Assembly: GCA_029260615.1 (NCBI GenBank)
Contig: JAJDCX010000056.1
Location: 1 to 64,000, forward strand
Reading direction: 5' to 3'
DNA length: 64,000 nt
DNA from: Phycisphaeraceae bacterium
Lineage (GTDB): Bacteria; Planctomycetota; Phycisphaerae; Phycisphaerales; Phycisphaeraceae
Position 1 is the stretch's first letter. Every line of letters starts with the position of its first letter. Below the pieces are notes generated by a model. It was not told where the DNA came from, ran no database searches, and was given only the letters and a program-made list of their open reading frames with translations. The position numbers were made by a program, and so were the translations under genes. Shown one piece after another: positions 34,709-43,558 of the stretch.

Positions 34709-36352
34709 CTACGCCGCAACCGCCTTCGCTTTAGCGATCATCCGACCCAGCACCACCGCCAGCACAGCCGAGACCAGGCACAACGCCGCCGCCAGCGCGA
34801 ACGCCGCGAAGTAGCTCCCGGTCATCGCCTTAGCCACGTTCCCCGCCGCGATCCCGATCACACCCGCGATCCCGTAGCTGGTGAAGACCCACCCGTAGTT
34901 CGCGCCCAGGTTCTTTGCGCCAAACAGGTCCGCCGTCGCCGAGGGGAACAACGCGAAGTTCCCGCCGAAGTTGAACCCCACGATACTGGCGACCACCGCG
35001 ATCGACAGCTCGGTGTCCGCCTGGCTAAGCACGCACATCGTCACCGCCTGGAGCAGGAACATCACCACAAACGCCGGAGTCCGTCCGACCTTATCGGAGA
35101 CCAGCCCCCAGACCACCCGGCCAATCGCGTTGAAGATCGCCAGGTAACCAACCGCCTCTGCCCCCTTGAGCATCAACTCGCCCCGGCCTTGCTCGGTCAA
35201 CACCTCCCCAGCGGCCGTGACACCCGCGATGAGTTGATCGCCCGCAAACACCTTGATGATCCCGATCACCATCAGACCCGCCATCGCGCCCGAGAAAAAC
35301 ATCAACCAAAGCAAGTAAAACGCAGGATTCTTAAGCGTGTCACGCCAAGTCGAATCCCCCGATGCCTTCCCCCCGACTTTCCCCGCGACCGGCACCGCAG
35401 CGCTCGGCGGGTTCCGCAACAGCATCGCACCCAGCGTCACCGCCACCAAACTCACCACCCCATGCACCAGGAAAAACGACGTAATCCCATGGTCCTCGAT
35501 ATAACCCAACGCCCCAAGGTATCGGCCTTTAAATAAGTACGCCCCGAACCCAAAACCCGCCACTGCCAGCCCACTGACCAGGCCCTTCTGATTTGGGAAC
35601 CACTTAATCAACGCCGCGATCGGGCAGACATACGCAAACCCGATCCCCGCCCCAGCCAGGAACCCCACCGACGCCCAGAGCATGAAGATGCTGTCAACCG
35701 GGCCCAGCCGACCCACAAACTGCTGCCCCGTCGTGATCCCCGCTACCGCCACCGTAATGATGATCGCCGATGGCACATGCCGCAGCATCGGGTTGTCATG
35801 GGTCTGCTCACGTGAACCAAGCAGCGCATCAAAGATCATCAACGCGATCAGCCCAACCGTCCCGGTCAACATCGCGTGCGCCAAAAAAAACACCACCGGA
35901 TTATTCATTAGCGACGCAACGATAAACCCGCCGCCCAGCAGGCACGCCCCGATCACCGCCGTCTGTCTGGGACCGCGCACATCCTGCACCCGCCCCGCGA
36001 ACACCATAGTGAACGCAAACGAAAGGATACAGATCGAAAATGCGTACTTCAGATACCCCTGCTGGGTCACAAGCTGCGCCGCCTTGGCGGCCTCATCAGC
36101 AACAACCGTTAGCCCCGAGGCGTCCACGCCCCCGGCTCCTCCGGCTCCCTCCGCAATCATCGCCGCCTGCTCCGCCTGCGTCACCACCGGTGGAAACACC
36201 ACCGAGTCCAACGGCTGCCAAAAGATGCTGTACCCATACACCGTCCCTAATATCAATTGCACCAGGACCGCACCGATCAGCACCTGGAACCGTATCGGAA
36301 TCAAAGGCGACCTTGTGGCAGACGTAGCAACAGGATCGGGGGCGGCGGTCAT
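34709..36352 (-). CDS. MFS transporter of the OFA (oxalate/formate antiporter) type
   Basis: A 547-aa membrane protein with about 12 helices. OFA-like features are VLVQLILGTVYGYSIFWQPL in helix 1, FAGRVQDVRGPR in the helix 2-3 loop and NFGGNFALFPSATADLFGAKN near helix 10. The substrate is a small carboxylate by family analogy, not shown. The first periplasmic loop has an Ala/Gly-rich insert (GAGGAGGVDASG) encoded by a CCGGGGG-like tract. It lies alone, with family A repeat DNA downstream and a palindromic region upstream. Confidence 0.85.
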   Translation of the reverse strand: MTAAPDPVATSATRSPLIPIRFQVLIGAVLVQLILGTVYGYSIFWQPLDSVVFPPVVTQAEQAAMIAEGAGGAGGVDASGLTVVADEAAKAAQLVTQQGYLKYAFSICILSFAFTMVFAGRVQDVRGPRQTAVIGACLLGGGFIVASLMNNPVVFFLAHAMLTGTVGLIALMIFDALLGSREQTHDNPMLRHVPSAIIITVAVAGITTGQQFVGRLGPVDSIFMLWASVGFLAGAGIGFAYVCPIAALIKWFPNQKGLVSGLAVAGFGFGAYLFKGRYLGALGYIEDHGITSFFLVHGVVSLVAVTLGAMLLRNPPSAAVPVAGKVGGKASGDSTWRDTLKNPAFYLLWLMFFSGAMAGLMVIGIIKVFAGDQLIAGVTAAGEVLTEQGRGELMLKGAEAVGYLAIFNAIGRVVWGLVSDKVGRTPAFVVMFLLQAVTMCVLSQADTELSIAVVASIVGFNFGGNFALFPSATADLFGAKNLGANYGWVFTSYGIAGVIGIAAGNVAKAMTGSYFAAFALAAALCLVSAVLAVVLGRMIAKAKAVAA

Positions 36353-36484
36353 GACTATGAACCTTTCATTTGGGGGGTTTCACGGACCCGGCAGTATAAA
36401 TACTATTGCATCTTCTGTATAGCCCCGCATCGATCTACCAGCACCCAGGGGATATGACAGACCGCATGTGGCATCCGCCACACA

Positions 36485-36603
36485 CCATAAGTTAATTTAA
36501 CTTATGGCCACCTCTAATAATTGAAACCCCTCCGCGAAAAAGCCGCTTGCGGCTTAGCGGGGCCCCATGGATGACCTGCGTGTGCGTATTTTTAGAAGTG
36601 GCC
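36485..36603. repeat. Nested palindromic intergenic element
   Basis: A near-perfect palindrome at 36485-36507 (arms CCATAAGTTAA and TTAACTTATGG, one-base centre) abuts a larger inverted repeat: GGCCAC-CT-CTAA (36506-36517) against TTAG-AA-GTGGCC (36592-36603). Inside is AGCCGC-TT-GCGGCT flanked by CCGC and GCGG. The whole unit is about 120 bp between the MFS and purE genes. It could be a miniature element or a bidirectional terminator array. Confidence 0.6.
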
Positions 36604-36695
36604 TAATATTTAATGCCTGCATCGTCGGCAGCGGGGGGGCGTAAGACTTTGACCTCCGGCAGATCGATCCGAGGGTTCACCCGTCACCGGACCCA

Positions 36696-37190
36696 CTACG
36701 CCCCCGGCGGGTACTCCGGCACCGCATCCGTCTGCGCCTGACGATAAGCCAGCAACCGCTTCTCGAGTTCAGGGTCCGACAGCGCCAAGATCGACGCCGC
36801 GAAAAGCGCCGCGTTCACCGCACCATGGCTACCCATGCTCATCGTCCCCACCGGGATACCCTTAGGCATGTTGCAGGTCGACAACAGCGCATCCATCCCA
36901 CCCATCAGTTCCCCCTTCATCGGCACCCCAAGCACCGGCAGGTGCGTCCCCGCCGCCATCACCCCCGCCAGGTGCGCGCTCATCCCCGCCGCCGCGATGA
37001 TAACCTTTAGGCCCCGTTCGACAGCCGTGCTCACAAACTCATCCGCACGCTTAGGCGTCCGGTGGGCCGAGCACACCTTCAATTCGTAGGGGATATCTAA
37101 TTGCTCCAGCACCGCCGTACACTGGCGCATCGTCTGCGCATCGCTGACGCTGCCCATCACGATACCGACCACCGGGGATTGATCGCTCAT
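36696..37190 (-). CDS. purE: N5-carboxyaminoimidazole ribonucleotide mutase
   Basis: A 164-aa class I PurE that converts N5-CAIR to CAIR. Signature elements are GIVMGSVSDAQTM, VCSAHRTPKRADEF, AAAGMSAHLAGVMA and GVPMKGELMGGMDALLS. The start MSDQSPVV at 37190 fits the family; the longer open frame to 37355 codes for unrelated Gly/Cys-rich sequence. No purK is adjacent. The upstream gene on the same strand encodes an ABC ATPase, 73 bp away. Confidence 0.95.
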   Translation of the reverse strand: MSDQSPVVGIVMGSVSDAQTMRQCTAVLEQLDIPYELKVCSAHRTPKRADEFVSTAVERGLKVIIAAAGMSAHLAGVMAAGTHLPVLGVPMKGELMGGMDALLSTCNMPKGIPVGTMSMGSHGAVNAALFAASILALSDPELEKRLLAYRQAQTDAVPEYPPGA

Positions 37191-37263
37191 GGCCGGGAGT
37201 ATACCGGGATCACAGATTGAAAGTAACCCCGTTTCATCCCCTCCCCCCGGGCCTATTGACCCG

Positions 37264-38172
37264 TCAAACCGGCTTAGCCAGGTCCACCCACGCCTCCGGC
37301 AGCACCTGCAGCCAATACCGCCCATGCACCCGCTCCACAAACACCCTGCACCCAAACGCCTCGCTCAGCTTCTCCGGCGTGATGATCTGATCCGGTGTCC
37401 CAACAGAAATAAACCGCCCCTCCCTCATCAGCATCACACGATGGGTCTTCGGCGACAATTCCTCGACGTGATGGGTAATCATCAATACTGCCGGGGGATC
37501 CGGTTGGCTTAGCACCTGCTCCACCGTCGCCAGCACCTGCTCACGCCCAGCCAAGTCCAGACCTGCGGTCGGCTCATCCAAAATCAATAGCTCCGGCACA
37601 TGCACCAACGCCCGCGCGATCAACGCCCGCCTCTGCTCACCCGTTGATAACAATCCAAACCGAAGATCCATCCGATGCCCCAGCCCGACCATCGTCAGCA
37701 ACTCACGGGCCCGACCCATTTGCTCATCGCTGTAAGCGTCGTACAGCCCGACCGTCGCGAAAAACCCGGTGATGACCGCCTCGGTCGTACTCAGGTCCGC
37801 ATCCACCACCGCCCCCATCGTGTGATAGCCCCCCGTGTCCGTCGTCGGATTCACGATCCCGATACGCCGACGGAGTTTTTTAATCTCGGTTTCCCCGAGC
37901 GTCTCCCCCAGCACGGTGACCGACCCACGGGTCGCAAACATCTGCCCAAGCAAACAGCGTGCGAACGTCGTCTTCCCGCAGCCGTTAGGCCCGAGGATCG
38001 CCGTGTACCGCCCACGCTCAAGCCGACAACTCACCTTGTCCAGGATCGTCGTGCCTTGCCGGACCACGACCAGGTCGCCCACGTCCACGGCTGCAGATCC
38101 CGCGGGTATATCCGGGGGCAAGTCCGGGGAAAAATCCGGGGGGACTTCGCTGTTTGGGGGTTGATCCGTCAC
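37264..38172 (-). CDS. ABC transporter ATP-binding protein (iron/molybdate-importer-like)
   Basis: A 302-aa ATPase. Walker A GPNGCGKTT, Q-loop region near IGIVNP, signature LSTGEQRR and Walker B LLILDEPTAGLD are all present. The shape resembles YlmA/ModF-type stand-alone ATPases that act with unlinked permeases. The first 28 residues are Pro/Asp-rich (PPDFSPDLPPDIPAG), encoded by TCCGGGG-type repeats at 38095-38150. No permease is adjacent, and the 3' neighbour purE is functionally unrelated. Confidence 0.85.
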   Translation of the reverse strand: MTDQPPNSEVPPDFSPDLPPDIPAGSAAVDVGDLVVVRQGTTILDKVSCRLERGRYTAILGPNGCGKTTFARCLLGQMFATRGSVTVLGETLGETEIKKLRRRIGIVNPTTDTGGYHTMGAVVDADLSTTEAVITGFFATVGLYDAYSDEQMGRARELLTMVGLGHRMDLRFGLLSTGEQRRALIARALVHVPELLILDEPTAGLDLAGREQVLATVEQVLSQPDPPAVLMITHHVEELSPKTHRVMLMREGRFISVGTPDQIITPEKLSEAFGCRVFVERVHGRYWLQVLPEAWVDLAKPV

Positions 38173-38209
38173 AGGCTAACATCCTACCTCAAGTCGTTAC
38201 GGAGACAGC

Positions 38210-39376
38210 ATGCACGCCAAACACGAAAAATACCTCCTTGAACTCACCGCCCTCCCAACCGCCACCGGCCGCGAACATCACGTCATCGCCTGGGTTGAAC
38301 GCTGGGCACGCCGACGAAAAACCGTCAACCTCTCCCATGACCGCTTCGGCAACCTCCTGTTGAAAAGTGCCGGCGCACGTTCGCGCAAGCCCATCTTTTT
38401 CACAGCACATATGGACCACCCCGCGTTCGTCGTGATCGAGCAGGTCGGCCCCCGTTCCCTACTCGCCGAGTTCCGTGGCGGCGTCGATGACCGTTACTTC
38501 CCCGGATCACGGGTCCGCCTGCACCTCGATGAACAGGATTCACGCCCCGGCCGAGTCGTCCGCCTGGAACCCGCCCGCAAGGGCGCTGCCGACAAACTCG
38601 CATTGATCGAACTGGCCAAGCCCGCCGTCGCCGAGCCCGGAGATATTCTGACCTGGAACCTGCCCGCCCCCCGCGTGGTCCGTGGCAGACTCCGCGCCCC
38701 CGCCTGCGACGACCTCGCCGGAGTCGCCGCAGCCATCGCCGCATTCGAGATACTGAACAAGGCTCACGCCAAACAATCCCGCCCCGGAACCCCCGACGTC
38801 CGTGTCTTGTTAACCCGTGCAGAAGAGGTCGGGTTCATCGGCGCAATCGCCGCCTGCAAAAGCGGCATCATCCCCAAGGCAGCACGCCTCGTCGCCTTGG
38901 AAACCTCCAAGACCTTCCCAGACTCTCCCATCGGTGCCGGCCCGATCGTCCGTGTCGGCGACCGCACCAGTAGCTTCGATCCCGACCTCACCTACCGCAT
39001 CGCACAACTCGCACAGCACATCCAACAACAAGACCCCAACTTCAACTGGCAACGCAAACTCATGCCAGGCGGAACCTGCGAAGCCACCGCCTACCAGACC
39101 CTCGGCTACACCGCGACCTGCCTCTGCCTGCCGCTTGGCAACTACCACAACATGAACGCCGACGCCGATGACAAGCCCAGCCGCACATCGGGGAAACAAA
39201 TCAAGAAAACCTCCGGGGGGAGCATCGACTCAGAAGTCATCTCGTTGGCCGACTACCACGGCCTGATCCGTTTACTGATCGAAGTCGGGCGCTCGCTTGA
39301 CCGCCGATCGGTATCCCCACCCCTGAAAGATCGACTGAACCAACTTTTTGCGCACCGCCGTGGCCTTCTCACCTGA
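38210..39376 (+). CDS. M42-family metallo-aminopeptidase
   Basis: A 388-aa dinuclear-metal peptidase of the M42 (PepA/FrvX/CelM) or M20/M28 type. Putative metal ligands are His in FTAHMDHPA, Asp in CDDLAG, the Glu pair in RAEEVGFIG, Glu in VALETSK and His in GNYHNMN. The PDZ-like middle insert of M42 enzymes is present (residues 85-165). A short Ser/Gly insert (KKTSGGS) near residue 335 is encoded by CCTCCGGGGGG. It probably degrades small peptides in the cytoplasm. The gene is divergent from the ABC ATPase. Confidence 0.85.
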   Translation: MHAKHEKYLLELTALPTATGREHHVIAWVERWARRRKTVNLSHDRFGNLLLKSAGARSRKPIFFTAHMDHPAFVVIEQVGPRSLLAEFRGGVDDRYFPGSRVRLHLDEQDSRPGRVVRLEPARKGAADKLALIELAKPAVAEPGDILTWNLPAPRVVRGRLRAPACDDLAGVAAAIAAFEILNKAHAKQSRPGTPDVRVLLTRAEEVGFIGAIAACKSGIIPKAARLVALETSKTFPDSPIGAGPIVRVGDRTSSFDPDLTYRIAQLAQHIQQQDPNFNWQRKLMPGGTCEATAYQTLGYTATCLCLPLGNYHNMNADADDKPSRTSGKQIKKTSGGSIDSEVISLADYHGLIRLLIEVGRSLDRRSVSPPLKDRLNQLFAHRRGLLT

Positions 39377-39545
39377 CACGTCTTTATAAACCCTACTCAA
39401 TCAGAGTCCTAGCGCATTCACCTACCCGGGTCGGTTTCTGCGCACGTTCCCAGCACCACGTCTACCGTTGCGCGGCGCACAGCCTGCGCCTAACCGGCAG
39501 GTGTTGCGCGACACACAAATATCACGGCTAGCTCACCTATCCGAC

Positions 39546-39565
39546 TTACCCGACCTTCCGGGTAA
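39546..39565 (+). terminator. Hairpin downstream of the peptidase gene
   Basis: TTACCCG (39546-39552) pairs with CGGGTAA (39559-39565) around ACCTTC. The 3' flank is AT-rich (ACACAAATAATTTATTTTAG) but lacks a pure T-run. It lies 170 bp after the peptidase stop, in a 364-bp gap that otherwise holds GCGC-rich sequence and the sigma-54 site. Confidence 0.45.
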
Positions 39566-39654
39566 CACAAATAATTTATTTTAGCTTATTAGACAGTGGT
39601 TTACGTTCTTGCCGCGTATCCGATGCCCACCGCGCCCAAACGCTCTGGCACGGC

Positions 39655-39669
39655 TGGCACCCCCGTTGC
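39655..39669 (+). promoter_or_regulatory. Sigma-54 (-24/-12) promoter for the flagellar operon
   Basis: TGGCAC (39655-39660), five bases, then TTGC (39666-39669). The GG and GC dinucleotides are ten bases apart, exactly as sigma-54 requires. It lies 72 bp upstream of the small first ORF and about 290 bp before flgF. Sigma-54 control of rod/hook genes is common in other phyla; an enhancer-binding activator must be encoded outside this window. Confidence 0.75.
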
Positions 39670-39740
39670 GTTCTGACCGGGGGCGGCGTGCCGTTGCGCT
39701 GCGGTTGAAATTCGATTTCATTGACAGGATGTGCCAAGCG

Positions 39741-39965
39741 ATGAGTGAACAGGTCTGGTTGCCTTTGATCCGCTCTTCAAGCCAGCAATCGTTGGGGCAG
39801 GCGATCATGCGTCTGGCTTCATTGGCCGAAGCCGCGCATCAGCAACAGACCGCGGACGGTTACCACGGAGGAGATGTTAGCGATGTATGGGCCGACGGAC
39901 CGGCCCCGCGGGACGTAGTTGCCGCCAACTTCGGCGGCTTGGACCACACGGAGGTGGACCGATGA
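39741..39965 (+). CDS. Small first gene of the flagellar operon, unknown function
   Basis: A 74-aa ORF with a helical N-terminal half (MSEQVWLPLIRSSSQQSLGQAIMRLASLAEAAHQQQ) and a polar tail. It overlaps the flgF start by four bases (ATGA), which argues for translation and coupling. ATG 39741 has AGGA 11 bases upstream; ATG 39729 is possible. I do not recognise a family. Confidence 0.55.
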   Translation: MSEQVWLPLIRSSSQQSLGQAIMRLASLAEAAHQQQTADGYHGGDVSDVWADGPAPRDVVAANFGGLDHTEVDR

Positions 39966-40747
39966 ATTACGGCCTGTACCTGTCCGCTTCAGGCGTCCTG
40001 TCCAATACATACCGGCAGGACGTCTTTGCCAACAACCTGGCCAACGTCGAGACGCCCGGCTTCAAGCCCGACATGCCCTCGATCCGCCAGCGAGACCCCG
40101 AAGCCATCGAAGACCAATTAGGTTTCGAAGGCTCTAATGAATTACTCGACCGCCTCGGCGGCGGCGTCCTCGCAGGGCGTCAGAGAATCAACTTCGCCCA
40201 AGGCGCTCACCGACCCACCAACAGCCCGCTGGATGTCGCGCTCCAAGGCAAGGACCAGTTCTTCGCCATCCAGACCACCGATTCCGACACCGGCGAAACC
40301 CATGTCCGCTTAACCCGCGACGGCCGGTTCACGCTCAACAGCGCTACCAATGAATTGATCACACAATCCGGTCACCGCGTGCTGGACGCTTCGGACCAGC
40401 CAATCGTCCTGGACGGTGAGGGCGTCGCAGGGATCGGCACCAGTGGCCAAATCCTGCTCAACGGACTACCCACCGGACAACAACTCCAGGTCGCCAAAGT
40501 CAACAACCTGGACATCTTGACCAAACGCGGGCAGGGCCTGTTCGTATTTGAAGGCAAAGACCCCAGGGAAGCGATCCAGGACCCCACCGTCAAGCCCGGT
40601 TTTATCGAAGCCAGCGGCGTCGATCCCATCATGACCATGATGCAGGTCGTCGCAGCCACCAAGGCCGCCACCGGCAACGCCAACATGATCCGCTATCACG
40701 ACCAGGTACTCGACCGCGCGGTCAACACACTGGGACGGGTCGGTTAA
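39962..40747 (+). CDS. flgF: Flagellar basal-body rod protein FlgF-type
   Basis: A 261-aa rod protein. It starts with MNYGLYLSASGVLSNTYRQDVFANNLANVETPG (two parts, standard N-terminal rod motif) and ends with a helical C-terminus (MTMMQVVAATKAATGNANMIRYHDQVLDRAVNTLGR). FlgF is the proximal member of the distal-rod pair; the next gene is flgG, the usual order. The exact paralogue is assigned from that order and a length near 250. Confidence 0.9.
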   Translation: MNYGLYLSASGVLSNTYRQDVFANNLANVETPGFKPDMPSIRQRDPEAIEDQLGFEGSNELLDRLGGGVLAGRQRINFAQGAHRPTNSPLDVALQGKDQFFAIQTTDSDTGETHVRLTRDGRFTLNSATNELITQSGHRVLDASDQPIVLDGEGVAGIGTSGQILLNGLPTGQQLQVAKVNNLDILTKRGQGLFVFEGKDPREAIQDPTVKPGFIEASGVDPIMTMMQVVAATKAATGNANMIRYHDQVLDRAVNTLGRVG

Positions 40748-40799
40748 TTAGACGTTCGAATTTCACCCGGCACACGCCGACGCACTGACGAGGTACACG

Positions 40800-41609
40800 A
40801 TGGCCATCAACGCACTGCACTCCGCCGCCACGGGACTTAGCGCCCTCTCCACCGCCATCGACGTCACCGCCAACAACCTCGCCAACGCTAACACCATCGG
40901 CTTCAAAGCCTCACGCACAAACTTCGAAGACCTCCTCTACCTGCAAAAAGCACAGCCAGGCGTTGAAAATACCAACGGCGACATGCGCCCCGCAGGCATC
41001 CAGGTCGGCCTGGGCACACGCCTGAGCAACACCCAGGCAGACTTCACCATCGGCAGTCCACAGGCCACCAACGGCGACTTCGACGTCATGATCAACGGAG
41101 ACGGCTTCTTCAAGGTATCGATCCTCCCCGACCAGGGCGACGGCATCGGGTACACACGCGCAGGTAATTTCTTCACCAACTCCGAAGGCGACCTCGTCCT
41201 GGGCAATTCCACCGGACCACGCTTAGAACCCGTCATCAATATCCCCGACGATGTCGTCGGCATCGAGATCTCCGTCGACGGAACCATCTCCGGCAAGATC
41301 AACGGCACCACCGCACCGGTCACACTCGGCCAGATCGAAACCTCCACCTTCGTCAACCGGGCAGGCCTCGAATCCATCGGTGGAAACATCTTCATCGAAA
41401 CCCCCGCCTCCGGCCAGGCAATCTCCGGGACACCGGGCGAAGGAACCCTTGGCGAAATCCTCCACAGGCACCTCGAATCCTCCAATGTCGATCCCGTCAT
41501 CGAATTGGTCACACTTATCAAGACCCAGCGCGCCTTCGAGATGAACAGCCAAACCATCCAGGCCGCCGACGAGGCCCTGCAGGTCATCGGCAACCTCAGC
41601 CGGTTCTAA
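40800..41609 (+). CDS. flgG: Flagellar distal rod protein FlgG
   Basis: A 269-aa rod protein with very typical ends: MAINALHSAATGLSALSTAI, NNLANANTIGFKASR, and ELVTLIKTQRAFEMNSQTIQ...ALQVIGNL. It forms the distal rod in the periplasm. It lies 52 bp after flgF and 35 bp before flgA. Confidence 0.96.
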   Translation: MAINALHSAATGLSALSTAIDVTANNLANANTIGFKASRTNFEDLLYLQKAQPGVENTNGDMRPAGIQVGLGTRLSNTQADFTIGSPQATNGDFDVMINGDGFFKVSILPDQGDGIGYTRAGNFFTNSEGDLVLGNSTGPRLEPVINIPDDVVGIEISVDGTISGKINGTTAPVTLGQIETSTFVNRAGLESIGGNIFIETPASGQAISGTPGEGTLGEILHRHLESSNVDPVIELVTLIKTQRAFEMNSQTIQAADEALQVIGNLSRF

Positions 41610-41644
41610 ATGAAAACGCCCCGCGATGAGTAAGGACGTACCTG

Positions 41645-42793
41645 ATGTTTGATATCGAGCCCGACAACACACCCCGCGCCACACTACGACGCATCCTCAT
41701 GCTGCTCTTGGCCGCGATGGTGATGGCGTTCGGTATCGCCGCCCGGGCAGACTCCATCAGGCTCTACGACCAGGTCGGCGTTGAAAGCTCCAATGTCACA
41801 CTCGCCCAGATCGCCGAACTCGACGGCCCTTCGGCAAGAGCGCTGGGCAACGTAGTCCTTACAAGACTCGACCAAGGCATCTCCGAATCCACCATCACCC
41901 TCGACGCCGTCGAAGCCGCCCTTAATGACGCCGGTGTCAACTGGGGGCTCGTCTCACTCCGCGGCTTCAACGCCTGTCGAGTCACACGAATTGCGCCACC
42001 CCCAGCACCCACACCCGACCAAGGTCAGGCCGTCGCCGCCAATATCGAAACACCCATCGGCCTGCACACCACGCTCACCCTCCGGGGCATGCTCGAACAG
42101 CACATCGCCGACCGCGCCTCATCACTACTCGGCAACCTCCTGATCGAATTCTCCGACCGCGACGCCAGCAGGCTGGATATCCCAATCCTTGGCCGGTCGA
42201 TCGAAATCGAGCCCACCTCCACGAACACCCTCGGCAGGGTCCAGGTCGTGATACGCCTCTACGACGCACAACGCATCGCCGAAACCATCCGCATCAACGC
42301 CAAGGTCCAGCGCGTCCTCCTGGCGGTAGTCGCAGAAGGCCCAATCTCGCGCGGCGAAGTCTTCACACGCTCCAAGCTGAAAGTCCAGGAGTGCTACCTC
42401 GACGACAACGCCGTCGAACCCATCACCGACCCCAGCTCGATCATCGGCCAAGAGTCCGCCGCGTCCCTCCGGGCCGGCCAAATGGTCTCCGCACGCATGG
42501 TCAAGTCACCAATCATGGTCAAACGCGGCGAGCTGGTCGATGTCCGATGTTTCGTCGGCGGCCTCGTCGTCAAAACCGTCGGCCGTGCCGCAGAGAACGG
42601 CTCACTCGACGACCTGATCCGCATCCATAATGACCCCGGCGGCTACGGCGCAGGGTCCAGAAGCTCCGGCGGCGAAGATTACTACGCCATCGTCACCGGC
42701 CGGCACCAGGCCGTCGTCTCCACCGACGCCGCACCCAGAGCCGACGCCACAACCGCCAGGGCGGGCAATCAACAGCAGGGGGCCACACCTTGA
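41645..42793 (+). CDS. flgA: P-ring assembly chaperone FlgA
   Basis: A 382-aa periplasmic protein. Signal peptide LRRILMLLLAAMVMAFGIAARA precedes the mature part. The C-terminal half holds the SAF domain (LLAVVAEGPISRGEVFTRSKL, SAASLRAGQMVSARMVK, VKRGELVDVRC). It helps assemble FlgI into the P-ring. It is longer than enteric FlgA (about 220 aa), with an extra N-terminal domain and a Gly/Ala-rich tail. It overlaps flgH by four bases. Confidence 0.9.
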   Translation: MFDIEPDNTPRATLRRILMLLLAAMVMAFGIAARADSIRLYDQVGVESSNVTLAQIAELDGPSARALGNVVLTRLDQGISESTITLDAVEAALNDAGVNWGLVSLRGFNACRVTRIAPPPAPTPDQGQAVAANIETPIGLHTTLTLRGMLEQHIADRASSLLGNLLIEFSDRDASRLDIPILGRSIEIEPTSTNTLGRVQVVIRLYDAQRIAETIRINAKVQRVLLAVVAEGPISRGEVFTRSKLKVQECYLDDNAVEPITDPSSIIGQESAASLRAGQMVSARMVKSPIMVKRGELVDVRCFVGGLVVKTVGRAAENGSLDDLIRIHNDPGGYGAGSRSSGGEDYYAIVTGRHQAVVSTDAAPRADATTARAGNQQQGATP

Positions 42794-43506
42794 GATCGTT
42801 TGTTGCAATAGTTGTATTTCTTGCCGTACTCAAGATGGTCATGCCAGCGCCAACCGCGCTAGGCCAATCGGCTTCCTTGTATCTGCGCCAGGAACCGACA
42901 GCAGCAGTACAAACCCAGGCCCAAGGGCCAAGCGCACTTTCCTCCGTGATCGCCTCCAACAGTTTCCTAGCCGTGCAGATCCCCGAGCCCAGGCAGTACG
43001 CCGAGAACGACCTGGTCACAATCGTCATCCGTGAGTCGTTCAAGACCGACCTCAAAGCCTCGCTGGAGACCGAAAAAGACTTGAAACTCGAAGGCGAGAT
43101 CACCGATTTTATCGACCTGGACAAACTCCTGAGCCTGATCGTTCAACCCGACGACTTCGCCGAAGGCAAGCCCAAGGTCGGCGTAGACCTGACCAACGAG
43201 TGGGAAGGTGAGGGCGATTATTCACGCTCCGAGAGCATGACCGGCCGGCTCACCGCGCGGGTCGCCGACGTCAAGCCCAACGGCACACTCGTCATCGAAG
43301 CCAAACAAACAATCATCCACGACAGAGAAGAACTCGCGATCGTACTCACCGGCACCTGCCGCGCCGCAGACATCACCATTGACAACACCGTCCTCTCCAC
43401 CGAGTTGTACGACCTGCATCTGAACAAGCAGCACAAAGGTGAACTCAAGAAGTCCACCCGCAAGGGATTTCTGACCAAGTTCTTCGAGGCGTTGTTTGAT
43501 TTCTAA
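42790..43506 (+). CDS. flgH: Flagellar L-ring protein FlgH, without lipobox
   Basis: A 238-aa outer-membrane ring protein. Family blocks are SLYLRQEPT, YAENDLVTIVIRE, LTARVADVKPNGTLVIEAKQ and LTGTCRAADITIDNTVLST. The signal (VAIVVFLAVLKMVMPAPTALG) has no Cys at the cleavage site, so it would not be lipidated, unlike enteric FlgH. Its presence implies an outer-membrane L-ring. It follows flgA by overlap and precedes flgI by 52 bp. Confidence 0.92.
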   Translation: MRSFVAIVVFLAVLKMVMPAPTALGQSASLYLRQEPTAAVQTQAQGPSALSSVIASNSFLAVQIPEPRQYAENDLVTIVIRESFKTDLKASLETEKDLKLEGEITDFIDLDKLLSLIVQPDDFAEGKPKVGVDLTNEWEGEGDYSRSESMTGRLTARVADVKPNGTLVIEAKQTIIHDREELAIVLTGTCRAADITIDNTVLSTELYDLHLNKQHKGELKKSTRKGFLTKFFEALFDF

Positions 43507-43558
43507 ACCCATTGGGTACTAGACCGACCGCCAGCTAGCCGTAGAGAAGAAGTAAAGC

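Noticed and set aside
39655-39669. Chance that the sigma-54 motif is coding noise
   Set aside because: Kept as a promoter because exact -24/-12 spacing falls in a non-coding gap right before the flagellar operon.
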